A stretch of 64,000 nucleotides of DNA from Thiohalorhabdus sp. Cl-TMA (GCF_041821045.1 NZ_JBGUAW010000005.1:248001-312000), one strand, 5' to 3'; positions 36,190-45,199 are shown, numbered from the stretch's first letter. A program made the numbers and translations. Notes: generated from the sequence alone by a model not told the origin.

Positions 36190-36909
36190 TTACAGTCCGT
36201 ATCCCGCCTCGGCGAGCTTCTTACGGAGGCCCGGGAGGGGATAACCCCGTTCGTAGGCCTTGTGGGCGGCTTTCCGGGCTTCTTTCGGTTTGCCCACATC
36301 CAGGTAGGCCAGGCCCAGGTTGTACCAGGCTTCCGAGAACTTCGGCCGGATCTCCAGGGCCTTCCGGTATTTCTCGATGGCCTTGCGGGGTTTTTCCAGC
36401 CGGTGCAGGTAGATGCCGTACAGGAGGTATACGTCCGCGTCCTCGGGGGTGAAGGCGGCGGCCCGCTGCAGGAAGCACTCGGGCGTCGGTCTGGCCGAGA
36501 ACTGCTTGAACGAGGACCACTTTTCCCGGGCCCCGCCGGTATGAAGCTGGATCATGGCATACAGGGCCCGGTGGTGGTTGGGAAAGGCCATGAGTGTGTA
36601 GTTCAGGTCCCCCACCGGCGTCTCGCTGCTCTCTCCGTCCTTCAACCGCTTCACCTCGGTGGTGAAGTGGTGGCCCTCCACGATCTTCAGCTTGCGGTCC
36701 TTGGAACGGTATTTCCGGTAATCATAGGGCCCGTAGCCCTGGGTGGTTCCCTGAAAACTGGAGCACGGACGCCCGTCCAAGGCTTGGCCGACATAGGGAG
36801 CCGCTTTCTGCTGGGCATGGGCCTGGGAGGCCAGACCCATGCCCAGGAACAAGGAGCCGAGGAGGGTCAGCCGGAGGCTTCGGGATCGATAGGCGCTTGG
36901 GAGATGCAT
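36190..36909 (-). CDS. Secreted TPR-repeat protein
   Basis: A 239-residue protein with a signal peptide (cleavage about after GLASQAHA). Residues 30-130 have no clear domain but contain LNYTLMAFPNHHRALYAMIQ; two or three TPR units follow (YLLYGIYLHRLEKPRKAIEK and AWYNLGLAYLDVGKPKEARK). It should be periplasmic, perhaps a small assembly factor of the export machinery. The first half is probably an unnamed family found with exopolysaccharide loci. Confidence 0.75.
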   Translation of the reverse strand: MHLPSAYRSRSLRLTLLGSLFLGMGLASQAHAQQKAAPYVGQALDGRPCSSFQGTTQGYGPYDYRKYRSKDRKLKIVEGHHFTTEVKRLKDGESSETPVGDLNYTLMAFPNHHRALYAMIQLHTGGAREKWSSFKQFSARPTPECFLQRAAAFTPEDADVYLLYGIYLHRLEKPRKAIEKYRKALEIRPKFSEAWYNLGLAYLDVGKPKEARKAAHKAYERGYPLPGLRKKLAEAGYGL

Positions 36910-37325
36910 GCGGGTTCACCTCTACGGGGAAAGTTTACTGCCGGGCGGGGGTGTCCACCCCTGAATCCATAGTAACTTCCCGCACGGGTACGGGCAGCGG
37001 GTGCTGCTGGAAATAGGCGGTCACTTGATTGATATCAGATCAATCTTCTAAAACATATAGTTTTAAATCCGATAACAGGGTTAGTGAGCCTGAAAAAGTA
37101 ATATTTTTTGACACATTCAATGCAGGTTATGCGCAGCTTTTCAGAGTGCTCTTGACCCCGCCCGGTGGGATTCCTTGGAAGCGCGCCGGATTGATAATAC
37201 TTTGGTTTGGTAGTGCTTTCCGGGCTGCGCCCCGGTCCCCGAAGCAGCAAGCAAATAGGATAAAACCATTTCTAGATAAAGGTCCGGTCCCGCTCCTACG
37301 CAGACCGGGCGCATAGGGAGACAGC
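36910..37325. other. Divergent intergenic region
   Basis: No convincing gene. It carries the promoters of the minus-strand TPR gene and the plus-strand ACP gene. The middle (37020-37130) is AT-rich and holds a 19-base inverted repeat at 37027-37045. A TTGACA word near 37107 lacks a good -10 at normal spacing, and a -24/-12-like pair near 37200 is one base too short, so no promoter is claimed. Confidence 0.5.
37027..37045. repeat. Inverted repeat, possible operator
   Basis: GATTGAT (37027-37033) and ATCAATC (37039-37045) are separated by ATCAG. It sits between the divergent TPR and ACP genes, where a dimeric regulator could act on either side. Confidence 0.45.
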
Positions 37326-37571
37326 ATGGCTAGTGTCGAGGATGTCCGTCAGGTGGTGGGTGAAGTCCTTCAGCTGGGGAACCGGACCACCTCCCTCGAG
37401 CGGGACACTCCCCTGATCGGGAATATTCCGGAATTCGATTCCATGGCGGTGGTATCCGTGATTACTTCCATCGAGGACCAATTCGGTGTGGTCATCGAGG
37501 ACGACGAGATCACCGCCGAGACCTTCGAAACGGTGGGAAGCCTGGTGGACTTCGTAAACAGCAAGCTTTAG
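37326..37571 (+). CDS. Acyl carrier protein, exosortase A module
   Basis: An 81-residue acyl carrier protein. The phosphopantetheine site is Ser39 in IPEFDSMAVV, and the four-helix pattern with acidic helix II (ITSIEDQFGVVIEDDEIT) is complete. It begins the small-molecule module commonly seen in XrtA loci, in which an ACP, two hydrolases, an AMP ligase and a PLP decarboxylase occur together. It likely carries an aminoacyl or acyl group activated by the ligase at 40558. Confidence 0.88.
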   Translation: MASVEDVRQVVGEVLQLGNRTTSLERDTPLIGNIPEFDSMAVVSVITSIEDQFGVVIEDDEITAETFETVGSLVDFVNSKL

Positions 37572-38438
37572 ATGCGCGCTCCCATGATCACTCCCTTCTT
37601 CCTGGACAGTGCCGGTGGCCGAATATTCTGCACGGCCTTCCATTCCGGACCCCGGCCCGGCCCCGGACCGGGCCTGCTCTTCCTTCCCCCCTGGGCGGAG
37701 GAGGCGAACAAGGCCCGGCGCATGATGGCGCGGCTTGGCCACGCGCTGGCCGAGTCGGGGTTCACCACCCTGGTCCCGGATCTGTTCGGTACCGGGGACA
37801 GCCACGGGGACTTCAGCGAGGCCCGGTGGCCCATCTGGCTACGGAACGCGGCGGATGCCCGGGCCTGGCTGCGGGAGTGGTGCGGCGGCCCGGTCTACGC
37901 CGGGGGGCTCCGTCTGGGGGCCCTGTTGGCCCTGGAGGCCGCCCGGGACTTCAAGGATCCGCCCGCGGGCTTTCTCCTGTGGAGCCCCGTGACCAACGGG
38001 CAGCAGGCCCTCAAACAGTTCCTGCGGCTGCGGCTGGCCGCAGGAATGGGCATGGGCGGTGACCAGGTTCGGGAGACCACGCGGGAGCTCCAGGACCGGC
38101 TGGATGCCGGAGAAACGCTGGAAGTGGCCGGCTATGAGCTGCATCCCGAGCTGGCCGGAGCCCTGGCCGATCGGTCGCTGAAGGATCTGCCGCCCCCCAA
38201 GGGTGCGGATGTCCACTGGCTGGACCTGGTTTCCGGACCGGACGCCGGCCCGCCGCCCGCCTCCCGGACCGTCGTCGAGGCCTGGTCCGCGCAGGACGCG
38301 CACGTTCACCAGGAGACGGTGGCGGGCGAGCATTTCTGGGCCACCCAGGAGCTCGTCGACGTGCCGGACCTGATCGAATCCTCCCGAGACACGCTGGCCG
38401 GATATGACAATGCAGAACCTTCCGCCCCCATCCTCTGA
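37572..38438 (+). CDS. Exosortase A-associated hydrolase 2 (alpha/beta fold)
   Basis: A 288-residue alpha/beta-hydrolase-fold protein (TIGR03101 type). LLFLPPWAEEANKARRMMAR, LVPDLFGTGDSHGDFSEARW and GGLRLGALLALEAAR are family marks. The usual nucleophile elbow GxSxG is here GLRLG (112-116), with Arg in place of Ser, so ordinary esterase chemistry is doubtful. It may instead act as a thioesterase-like or binding partner of the ACP. Starts directly after the ACP stop; an ATG four codons later is possible. Confidence 0.87.
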   Translation: MRAPMITPFFLDSAGGRIFCTAFHSGPRPGPGPGLLFLPPWAEEANKARRMMARLGHALAESGFTTLVPDLFGTGDSHGDFSEARWPIWLRNAADARAWLREWCGGPVYAGGLRLGALLALEAARDFKDPPAGFLLWSPVTNGQQALKQFLRLRLAAGMGMGGDQVRETTRELQDRLDAGETLEVAGYELHPELAGALADRSLKDLPPPKGADVHWLDLVSGPDAGPPPASRTVVEAWSAQDAHVHQETVAGEHFWATQELVDVPDLIESSRDTLAGYDNAEPSAPIL

Positions 38439-39285
38439 AACGCCGCTTACCTTCCCATGCCGCGACCGGATCCTCTGCGGCATCCTCCATCCCGCCCGCT
38501 GCAGCGGATCCCGGCGCGGGGTGGTGATCGTGGTGGGCGGCCCGCAATACCGCGTGGGCAGCCATCGCCAGTTCGTGCTCCTGGCCCGGCACCTCGCCGA
38601 ACGGGGGGTGCCGGTACTCCGGTTCGATTACCGGGGTATGGGGGACAGCGAGGGCGGCCTGACGGATTTCTCCGAGATCGAGGACGATATTCGGGCGGCA
38701 GTGGATACGTTCACCGCGTTCTGTCCCGAGCTGGAAGAGGTGGTCTTGTGGGGGCTCTGCGACGCGGCCTCCGCGACCGCCTTCTACGGGTTCCAGGACG
38801 ACCGCGTCGGCGGGCTGGTTCTCCTCAATCCCTGGGTCCGCACGGACAGCGGGGAGGCCCGGACGCGCTTGAAGCATTACTACCTGGCCCGGCTGGGCGA
38901 GGGGGCCTTCTGGAAAAAGCTGCTTACACTCCGCTGGGAGCCCCGGCGCTCCCTTGCGCATCTTCTGGAGTCCATGCGGGAAGTGCTCCGCTCGGAGGAA
39001 AGGGGAAGCGCCGATGAGGCCGACTGGCGACAATATCCGCTTCCGGAGCGGATGCTGTACGGCCTGCAACGGTTCAGCAAGCCCGTGCTGGTGATCCTGA
39101 GCGGTCAGGATCTAACGGCCCGGGAATTCGAGGACGCCGTGGCCGCCTCCACGCGGTGGCGGGAGTGGATGGCCGCGCCCTGCGTGACGACGCACAGGAT
39201 CGAGGAGGCGGATCACACCTTCTCGCGGCGGGCCTGGCGGGATCAGGTGGCGGAGCGCACGGAGGCTTGGCTCCGCTCCTGGTGA
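38404..39285 (+). CDS. Exosortase A-associated hydrolase 1 (alpha/beta fold)
   Basis: A 293-residue alpha/beta-hydrolase-fold protein (TIGR03100 type). VVGGPQYRVGSHRQFVLLAR and RFDYRGMGDSEG are diagnostic. The nucleophile elbow reads WGLCDAAS, with Cys119 where Ser is usual. The late ILSGQDLTAREF carries the acid and ADHTFS the His. A Cys nucleophile would suit acyl or thioester transfer. It overlaps hydrolase 2 by 35 bases. The next gene converges on it. Confidence 0.88.
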   Translation: MTMQNLPPPSSETPLTFPCRDRILCGILHPARCSGSRRGVVIVVGGPQYRVGSHRQFVLLARHLAERGVPVLRFDYRGMGDSEGGLTDFSEIEDDIRAAVDTFTAFCPELEEVVLWGLCDAASATAFYGFQDDRVGGLVLLNPWVRTDSGEARTRLKHYYLARLGEGAFWKKLLTLRWEPRRSLAHLLESMREVLRSEERGSADEADWRQYPLPERMLYGLQRFSKPVLVILSGQDLTAREFEDAVAASTRWREWMAAPCVTTHRIEEADHTFSRRAWRDQVAERTEAWLRSW

Positions 39286-39328
39286 GGCCCCGCCCGGCTC
39301 CTTGGCCGGGGGAAGGCGGACCGCCCGT

Positions 39329-40561
39329 CTAGACCAGGACCTCCAGCGGCGGCGGATGGCCCAGGAAGCGGTGGGGGCTGGCGCTGTACCCGTAGGCGCC
39401 GGACTGGAGCACCGCCACCAGGTCGCCTTCCTCCGCCCGTCCCATCTCCACGCGGTCGGCAAGCAGATCCAGCGGGGTGCATAAGGGCCCGACCACGCTC
39501 ACCGTTTCCCGGGCTCCCCCTTGGACATGATCAGGAGTGACCACCGGATAGTTCTTGCGGATGATCTGGCCAAAGTTGCCGGAAGCCGCCAGGTGGTGGT
39601 GGAGACCGCCGTCGGTGACCAGGAAGATTTGTTCCCGGGAAATCTTCCGGTCCAGCACCCGGCACGCATAGACCCCGGCTTCGCCCACCAGATACCGGCC
39701 CAGCTCCAGCACCACCTCGGCATCTCCCAGGCGCCGCCGGCATTCCGCCATACGCCCCGCCAGGTTATCCGTGCATGCGGCCAGGTCCAGCGGCTGCTCC
39801 CCCGGGAAATAGGGAATGCCGAAGCCGCCGCCGATATTCAGCAGCTCCACGGGGCCGGGTGCATGCTCCGCGAGCCGGTAGGCCAGGGCGAAGGTGGCGT
39901 CCTGGGCCTCGCGGATGCTTTCCGCGCTCAGGTTCTGGGAGCCGCTGAAGATGTGGAAACCGCGGAAGTGCACGTCCAGCTCGCCGAGTCGGCGCAGCAC
40001 CCCGGGAACCTGTTCGGCGTCGATGCCGAACTGCTTGGGGCCGCCGCTCATCTTCATGCCCGAGGATTTGAGCTCGAAATCCGGATTCACGCGGACGGCC
40101 GCAAGGGGCCGCTTCCCGGTCTCCGCGCCCGCCCGCGCCAGCCGCTCCAGCTCCCCGGGCGACTCCACGTTAACGGTCACCCCGGCGGCCACCGCCGCCT
40201 GCAGCTCCTCCGGCCGCTTTCCGGGCCCGGCGATACTCACCTGCTCCGGGGGCGCCCCGGCATCCAGGGCCACCCGCATCTCCTGGAGAGATGCCACGTC
40301 GAAGCCGTCCACACGGGGGCGGAGGTAGTCCACTACAGCGGGCATGGGATTGGCCTTGACCGCGTAATGCAGGCTCACGGCCTTCGGCAGGGCCTCCCGG
40401 AGCGTATGGACCCGGCGCGCCATGGCGTCGCGGTCATAGGCATAGAAGGGCGTCCCGCCCACCTGCTCGGCCAGGTCGGGGAGCGGCCTGCCCCCCACGA
40501 GCAGCTGGTCGTCCTCCACGGGGAATTGGGATAGCGGCGCGTGCCGGGAATTGGCGGTCAT
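39329..40561 (-). CDS. PLP-dependent decarboxylase, exosortase A module
   Basis: A 410-residue fold III PLP enzyme related to diaminopimelate and ornithine decarboxylases (TIGR03099 type). The PLP lysine is Lys69 in HYAVKANPMP, the phosphate-binding glycine loop is NIGGGFGIPYFPGE, and the late SGAYGYSASPHRFLGHP closes the active site. It probably decarboxylates an amino acid, free or ACP-linked. Its start overlaps the ligase stop by four bases (ATGA). In this window it lies convergent to the ACP/hydrolase arm. Confidence 0.9.
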   Translation of the reverse strand: MTANSRHAPLSQFPVEDDQLLVGGRPLPDLAEQVGGTPFYAYDRDAMARRVHTLREALPKAVSLHYAVKANPMPAVVDYLRPRVDGFDVASLQEMRVALDAGAPPEQVSIAGPGKRPEELQAAVAAGVTVNVESPGELERLARAGAETGKRPLAAVRVNPDFELKSSGMKMSGGPKQFGIDAEQVPGVLRRLGELDVHFRGFHIFSGSQNLSAESIREAQDATFALAYRLAEHAPGPVELLNIGGGFGIPYFPGEQPLDLAACTDNLAGRMAECRRRLGDAEVVLELGRYLVGEAGVYACRVLDRKISREQIFLVTDGGLHHHLAASGNFGQIIRKNYPVVTPDHVQGGARETVSVVGPLCTPLDLLADRVEMGRAEEGDLVAVLQSGAYGYSASPHRFLGHPPPLEVLV

Positions 40562-42153
40562 GATTCGCGGGCCTGGTCCTGGAACAGGTTGTTGAATTCC
40601 TCCGCCAGAGCGCGGCGGTCGATCTTGCCGTTGGCGTTGTGCGGCAGAGTGTCCTTGAACCGCACGGAGCCGGGCACCATGAAAGGCGGAAGCTCGCGCT
40701 TACAGTGACCCAGGAGGCTTTCCCCGGTCAGGCTCGGGTCTTCGGCCTGGATGACCACCACGATGGCCTGCCCGAGGTCGGGGTGGGGAACGCCGAGGGC
40801 CACGGCCTGCGCGATGCGGCCGTGGCCGTAGAGGGCCTCTTCCACCTCCGTGGGACTGATCCGGTAGCCGGAGGATTTGATCATCTCGTCCTGACGCGTG
40901 ATGAAGTAGAGAAAGCCGTCCTCGTCCTTGCGGACCTGATCCCCCGACCAAACGGCGATCTCCGGATTGGGCAGCTCCCGCGGTTGCCCGGGTGCCGGTC
41001 TAAAGCGCACGGCGGTCTTCTCCGGATCGTTCCAGTAGCCCATGGCCACGAGCGCCCCGCGGTGGACCAGCTCGCCCGGCTCGCCGGGGGCGCATTCCGT
41101 GCCATCCTCCCGCACCACCTGGATCTCCGCGTTGGGAATGGCTTTACCCATGGAGCCGGGGCGCCGCTCCAGCTCCTCGGGCGGCAGATAGGTGGATCGG
41201 AAGGCTTCGGTGAGCCCGTACATGAGATAGATGCGCGTCCGGGGCAGGGTCTGCTGGAGGGAGCGCAGCGTAGCACCGGGCATGGCCCCGCCGGAATTGG
41301 TCACGTAGCGCAGGGTGTCACGAGCCTCCTGCGGCCATTCCAGGGTGGCCAGCTGGTTCCACAGCGGCGGCACCGCGGCGAGGCCGGTAATCCCGTGCCG
41401 GGATACGGCCTTCAATACATCCCGGGGAAGCAGGTAATCCATCAAGACCACGCCGGCGCTGCTGGAGAAGGCGGTGGTCAGCTGGCTCAAGCCGTAGTCG
41501 AAGCTGAAGGGCAGGGCGGCCAGCAGCCGGTCTCCGGGATGGTTCTCCAGGTAGCGGGCCACGCTGTCCGCTCCGGCCACCATGTTGCGGTGGGAAAGGA
41601 TCACCCCTTTCGGCCGCCCGGTGCTTCCGGAGGTGTACAGGATTGCGGCCATGTCCGCGTCGATGCCGCGCCCGGGAGCGTCCGCACCGTCCCCTTCGAG
41701 CAGGGACGGCCAGGCCATCCCCCATCCCTCCAGGGCGGCGGGTAGCGCTTCCGGGGCGCGGTCGGTTATCACCGCGCGACGCAGATCCGGGCAATCCGCC
41801 AGGGTCTCCGCGAGCAGATCGCCGCGGTCCGCGGTGGTGACCAGGAAACGCGCTCCGCTGTCTCGCAGGATATGCGCCACCTGGTGCGGTTTGAGCAGGG
41901 GATTGACGGGCACGAATGCGCCCCGCGCCGCTGCGGTCCCGAACATGGCGTATACCGCCTCCGGCACCTTGGGCAGGTAGACGGCCACGCGCTCGCCGGG
42001 GGCGAGGCCCTGAGCCCGGAGTCCGCCTGCCACCGAACGGACGGTCCGGTCCAGCTCCCGGTAGGGAATCTCCCGGTCCCGATGCACCAGGGCCACGGCC
42101 TCCGGACGGGACGCCGCGCTCGATTCGATGAAATCCTGCAGCAGGTCTGCCAT
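40558..42153 (-). CDS. AMP-forming acyl-CoA/ACP ligase, exosortase A module
   Basis: A 531-residue ANL-family enzyme (TIGR03098 type). The ATP loop is YTSGSTGRPKG (173-183), and MYGLTEAFRSTYLPPEEL and NANGKIDRRALAEEF near the C-terminus hold the A5 and A10 motifs with the catalytic Lys. It should activate an acid as adenylate and pass it to the ACP at 37326 or to CoA. I chose the ATG at 42153 where the family starts (MADLLQDFIESSA); the frame stays open upstream into the methyltransferase region but is low-complexity there. It overlaps the decarboxylase by four bases. Confidence 0.9.
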   Translation of the reverse strand: MADLLQDFIESSAASRPEAVALVHRDREIPYRELDRTVRSVAGGLRAQGLAPGERVAVYLPKVPEAVYAMFGTAAARGAFVPVNPLLKPHQVAHILRDSGARFLVTTADRGDLLAETLADCPDLRRAVITDRAPEALPAALEGWGMAWPSLLEGDGADAPGRGIDADMAAILYTSGSTGRPKGVILSHRNMVAGADSVARYLENHPGDRLLAALPFSFDYGLSQLTTAFSSSAGVVLMDYLLPRDVLKAVSRHGITGLAAVPPLWNQLATLEWPQEARDTLRYVTNSGGAMPGATLRSLQQTLPRTRIYLMYGLTEAFRSTYLPPEELERRPGSMGKAIPNAEIQVVREDGTECAPGEPGELVHRGALVAMGYWNDPEKTAVRFRPAPGQPRELPNPEIAVWSGDQVRKDEDGFLYFITRQDEMIKSSGYRISPTEVEEALYGHGRIAQAVALGVPHPDLGQAIVVVIQAEDPSLTGESLLGHCKRELPPFMVPGSVRFKDTLPHNANGKIDRRALAEEFNNLFQDQARES

Positions 42154-42221
42154 GTTCGTTTGCGGCCTTTCCGATGCGGACTGCGGTTGGCTTGGCGGCC
42201 CCGGACGGCGATCCGTTCCGG

Positions 42222-43076
42222 TCAGCCGCCGGTATCGCGGCGGTGGCCCTCCTTGACGGCCACGATCCGGGTATAAGGGGTCAGGGCATGGGCGAGGAAG
42301 CGCACCGGCGGGACACGATCGATGGCGGTCAGCGCCATGCGGCCCGCTGTCCCCTTCTGTGAGGCGTCGCTGGTATCGAAGCGGTCGTAGGAGCGGAAGC
42401 CCCGTTCCCGCAGGTCGCGGCGCAAGCCGTAGAAGGTGAACCAGTTGACCGCGGGGTAGGTGGCGTAATTGGCGAGATCCGGGCGCGTGGTCTGCGCCAG
42501 GTTCTCGAAATGGCGCTGTAGGGGCCGCGGATACCAGCTGTAGAAGGGGAGGTTGAACTCCTCCTGGACCGGGCAGAGCCGGTTGTTGGTGCTCAGGAAC
42601 AGGACGCCGCCGGGCCGCAGGATCCGGGCGAACTCGTCCAGGCAGGCACGCCAGAAGGGAACGTGCTCCAGAAGCTCGGGCACCAGGCAGACGTCCATGG
42701 AGCCGCTTTCCCAGGGAAGCTCCGTGGCGCTGCCCACCACGAATTCGATGTCCTGACCTTCGGATTCGGCGCGCTTGCGGGCCAGGTCCACGAGCTCCTC
42801 GTTGACGTCGAGGCCGTGCACGGAATGGCCGGAATCCGCCCACATCTGGCTTTGCGCCCCGGGCCCACAGCCGATGTCCACCACCTCCAGAGGCCCCCCG
42901 CGGGCCTGCCGCGGAAAGGCCCAGAGCACGTCATCGCGGATGCGCTCCAGCCGCTCCCGGTTCTCCTCCGTGAGGCTCTGCCGGGCGTAGTAGTCCACGA
43001 ATCGGGGGTCGCTGGAATGGTCCCAGTCCGCCCCAACGGAGTCCGTGCGGCGCGTTTCGGTATGCTCCTCGCCCAT
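42222..43076 (-). CDS. Class I SAM-dependent methyltransferase
   Basis: A 284-residue methyltransferase. Motif I is VVDIGCGPGAQSQMW, the acidic contact is VHGLDVNEE, and LPWESGSMDVCLVPELLEHV is the Methyltransf_11 signature. Placed three bases after the synthetase-like gene and 68 before the ligase, it likely tailors the small molecule of this module, but the target is unknown. Confidence 0.83.
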   Translation of the reverse strand: MGEEHTETRRTDSVGADWDHSSDPRFVDYYARQSLTEENRERLERIRDDVLWAFPRQARGGPLEVVDIGCGPGAQSQMWADSGHSVHGLDVNEELVDLARKRAESEGQDIEFVVGSATELPWESGSMDVCLVPELLEHVPFWRACLDEFARILRPGGVLFLSTNNRLCPVQEEFNLPFYSWYPRPLQRHFENLAQTTRPDLANYATYPAVNWFTFYGLRRDLRERGFRSYDRFDTSDASQKGTAGRMALTAIDRVPPVRFLAHALTPYTRIVAVKEGHRRDTGG

Positions 43077-43079
43077 GGT

Positions 43080-44942
43080 TTATCCCGTTCCCGTGAGGAA
43101 TTCGGTATTGGCGGTCGGTTCGGAAAGATGGGTCCGAAACCATTGCTCCAGCATCATCAGCACCCAGGTGAGGGTGCCGAAATAGTCGGCATGCTCTTGG
43201 AGACGGGAGCTGGTCAGCTCGTCGATCATCTCCGTGCGAATGATTCCGCGGTGCCGGAGCCCGTCCAGACTGTCCCGGGCCAGCTCCCGCAAATCCGGGT
43301 CCTCCTGCATCCAGACGCCGAAGGGAAGCCCGAATCCCTGCTTTTCCTTGTCCAGGATCTCCCGGGGCAGGTAATCCGCCAGCGCCTCCTTGAAGAAGTG
43401 GCGGAGGCGGGTGCGCCGCATTTTGTGCTGGGGCGGCACCCGGGCGGCGAGGCTAACCACGGAATCGTCGAGAAAGGGGAACCGGGGCTGAACCCCGCCC
43501 AGATCCCCGGCCAGGGTGACCTTGCGCAGGTCGTCGTCGGCCAGGGTGAATTTCAGGTCCATCCCCAGGAGACTATTGATCAGGGAATATGCCCGCAGGT
43601 CCTCGAATTCCCGCCGCAGCTCCGCCAGGGGCTGGGTACGGTCCACCTCGGACAAAAAGTCCTCGGTGAAGACCCGCTCGGGGCCGAGGTGCTCCAGCAG
43701 GTTGTAGGTCTCCAGCCGGTCGGGGAGAGGCAGGCTGGCCTGCTCGATGTAGCGCCGCAACTTCCGAACAGGGGGGACGCTGTTCCCGCCGGGCAGGGTG
43801 GCTACGGGGTTCAGCAGGCTGCTCCGCAGCCAGCCCGGTATCTGGTCATAGAGGGAAAAGATCCATTGCTTGGCGTAGCGGACGTTCCCGGCGAAGAGCT
43901 CGTCACCGCCATCCCCGCCGAGCAGGACCTCCACGCCGTCCTCCCGGGCCAGCCGGGCGCAGTAATAGGCCGGCACCACGGAGGCATTGCCGTAGGGCTG
44001 GTCGGAGGCGGCCGCAACCTCGGGAATGGCCGCGACCACGTCCCTGGGAGTGACGAAATATTCGTGGTAATCGGCGCCGAACCGTTTGGCGGCGATGCGG
44101 GCGTATTCGGTCTCGTCATAGCCCGGGGCGTCGAAGCCGATGGCGTAGGCCTTCGGTGCCTCACCGGTGACCTCTCCCAACATGCCCGTCAGGGTGGAGC
44201 TGTCCGTGCCGCCGCTCAGGAAGGCGCCCGCCTTGCCCTGCCTGGCCGCCCGGTCGACGGCGCCGCGCAGGGTTGTCCGGAACTCTTCCTGCAGCGCCTG
44301 GATGGAAGCGGAATCCTTCTCCTGGAAGGTCGGACGCCAATAGGACTTTGTTTCCAGCTGATTGTTCGCGAAGATCACCACCTCCCCGGGTCGCAGGCGG
44401 TGGACCCCCTGGAATACCGTGCCCGGCCGGGGAATCACATGGTGGTACAGGTAGTTGAACAGGCTTTGGGGGTTCAGCTCCGCCCCGCAACGAGGATCCT
44501 GGGCGAGCAGGTCCGCCCGTGGCCCGAAGATCAGGGTATCGCCGCTTATGGTATAGGCGAGATCCGAGACCCCCATGCGGTCCACGGCGAGCATCCCCTC
44601 CCGGTTCCCGGGGTCCAGAACGGCCAGGGCGAAGGAGCCGGAGAGCTCGCGCAGGAGCGCATCTCCGGTCCCCTGGTAACGGTCGGCGATCCGGTCCGCC
44701 AGTTGCTCCCCGTCCTCGGTGCCGCCATAGGAATCCCGGGGCTGCCCCGCGTAGGCGATCAGCAGGCCGCCACGCTCGTAGACCCGGGCGCCGCTTTCCG
44801 GGTGACAGGACAGAGCGCCATTTTCCGCATGGACCTGGTCCGGAATCTGGCCGTCCTGGCTGCTCCGGGGAGCCAGCCCCGATAGCAGCGCCTCCCGGTT
44901 CTGGTTCCCTTGAGGCCCTACCCAGCCCCAAATGCCCTGCAT
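43080..44942 (-). CDS. Asparagine-synthetase-like protein lacking the glutaminase cysteine
   Basis: A 620-residue protein with the two-domain AsnB fold. The N-terminus is MQGIWGWVG, so Gln stands where the catalytic Cys2 should be; the RGPDG and NGEIYN glutaminase motifs are also missing (NGALSC and AYAGQPRDSYGG occupy those regions). The synthetase half is intact, with the ATP pyrophosphatase loop SGGTDSS (243-249) and DKEKQGFGLPFGVW near the end. It may use free ammonia or an internal amine, like beta-lactam synthetase, which also lacks the cysteine. A good AGGAG site supports the ATG at 44942. It leads the minus arm of the small-molecule module. Confidence 0.85.
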   Translation of the reverse strand: MQGIWGWVGPQGNQNREALLSGLAPRSSQDGQIPDQVHAENGALSCHPESGARVYERGGLLIAYAGQPRDSYGGTEDGEQLADRIADRYQGTGDALLRELSGSFALAVLDPGNREGMLAVDRMGVSDLAYTISGDTLIFGPRADLLAQDPRCGAELNPQSLFNYLYHHVIPRPGTVFQGVHRLRPGEVVIFANNQLETKSYWRPTFQEKDSASIQALQEEFRTTLRGAVDRAARQGKAGAFLSGGTDSSTLTGMLGEVTGEAPKAYAIGFDAPGYDETEYARIAAKRFGADYHEYFVTPRDVVAAIPEVAAASDQPYGNASVVPAYYCARLAREDGVEVLLGGDGGDELFAGNVRYAKQWIFSLYDQIPGWLRSSLLNPVATLPGGNSVPPVRKLRRYIEQASLPLPDRLETYNLLEHLGPERVFTEDFLSEVDRTQPLAELRREFEDLRAYSLINSLLGMDLKFTLADDDLRKVTLAGDLGGVQPRFPFLDDSVVSLAARVPPQHKMRRTRLRHFFKEALADYLPREILDKEKQGFGLPFGVWMQEDPDLRELARDSLDGLRHRGIIRTEMIDELTSSRLQEHADYFGTLTWVLMMLEQWFRTHLSEPTANTEFLTGTG

Positions 44943-45199
44943 ATCGTTTCTCCTAGCTAAGCCGGCCTTGGCGGGACGCCCCGCCCCGTCCCCGGCCGAT
45001 GTTCGTTGCATTGACAGCGCAAGCGCCCGTCAGCGGAAGGGAATTCCCGGTGGATCCGGCAGGACGCGGACAGTCGGCGGTTGGCACATGCATTTCCATT
45101 CAGACCATCACAGAAACTTTTGGGGTGACGAGGTGGGAAATGCCGCTTTGATCAATTCCGGCCTATAAATTGGTCGGTGGCCTTGCGGGGTGACCGGGA

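Noticed and set aside
42154-42843. Upstream extension of the AMP ligase
   Set aside because: Overlaps the methyltransferase in another frame and lacks the family start.
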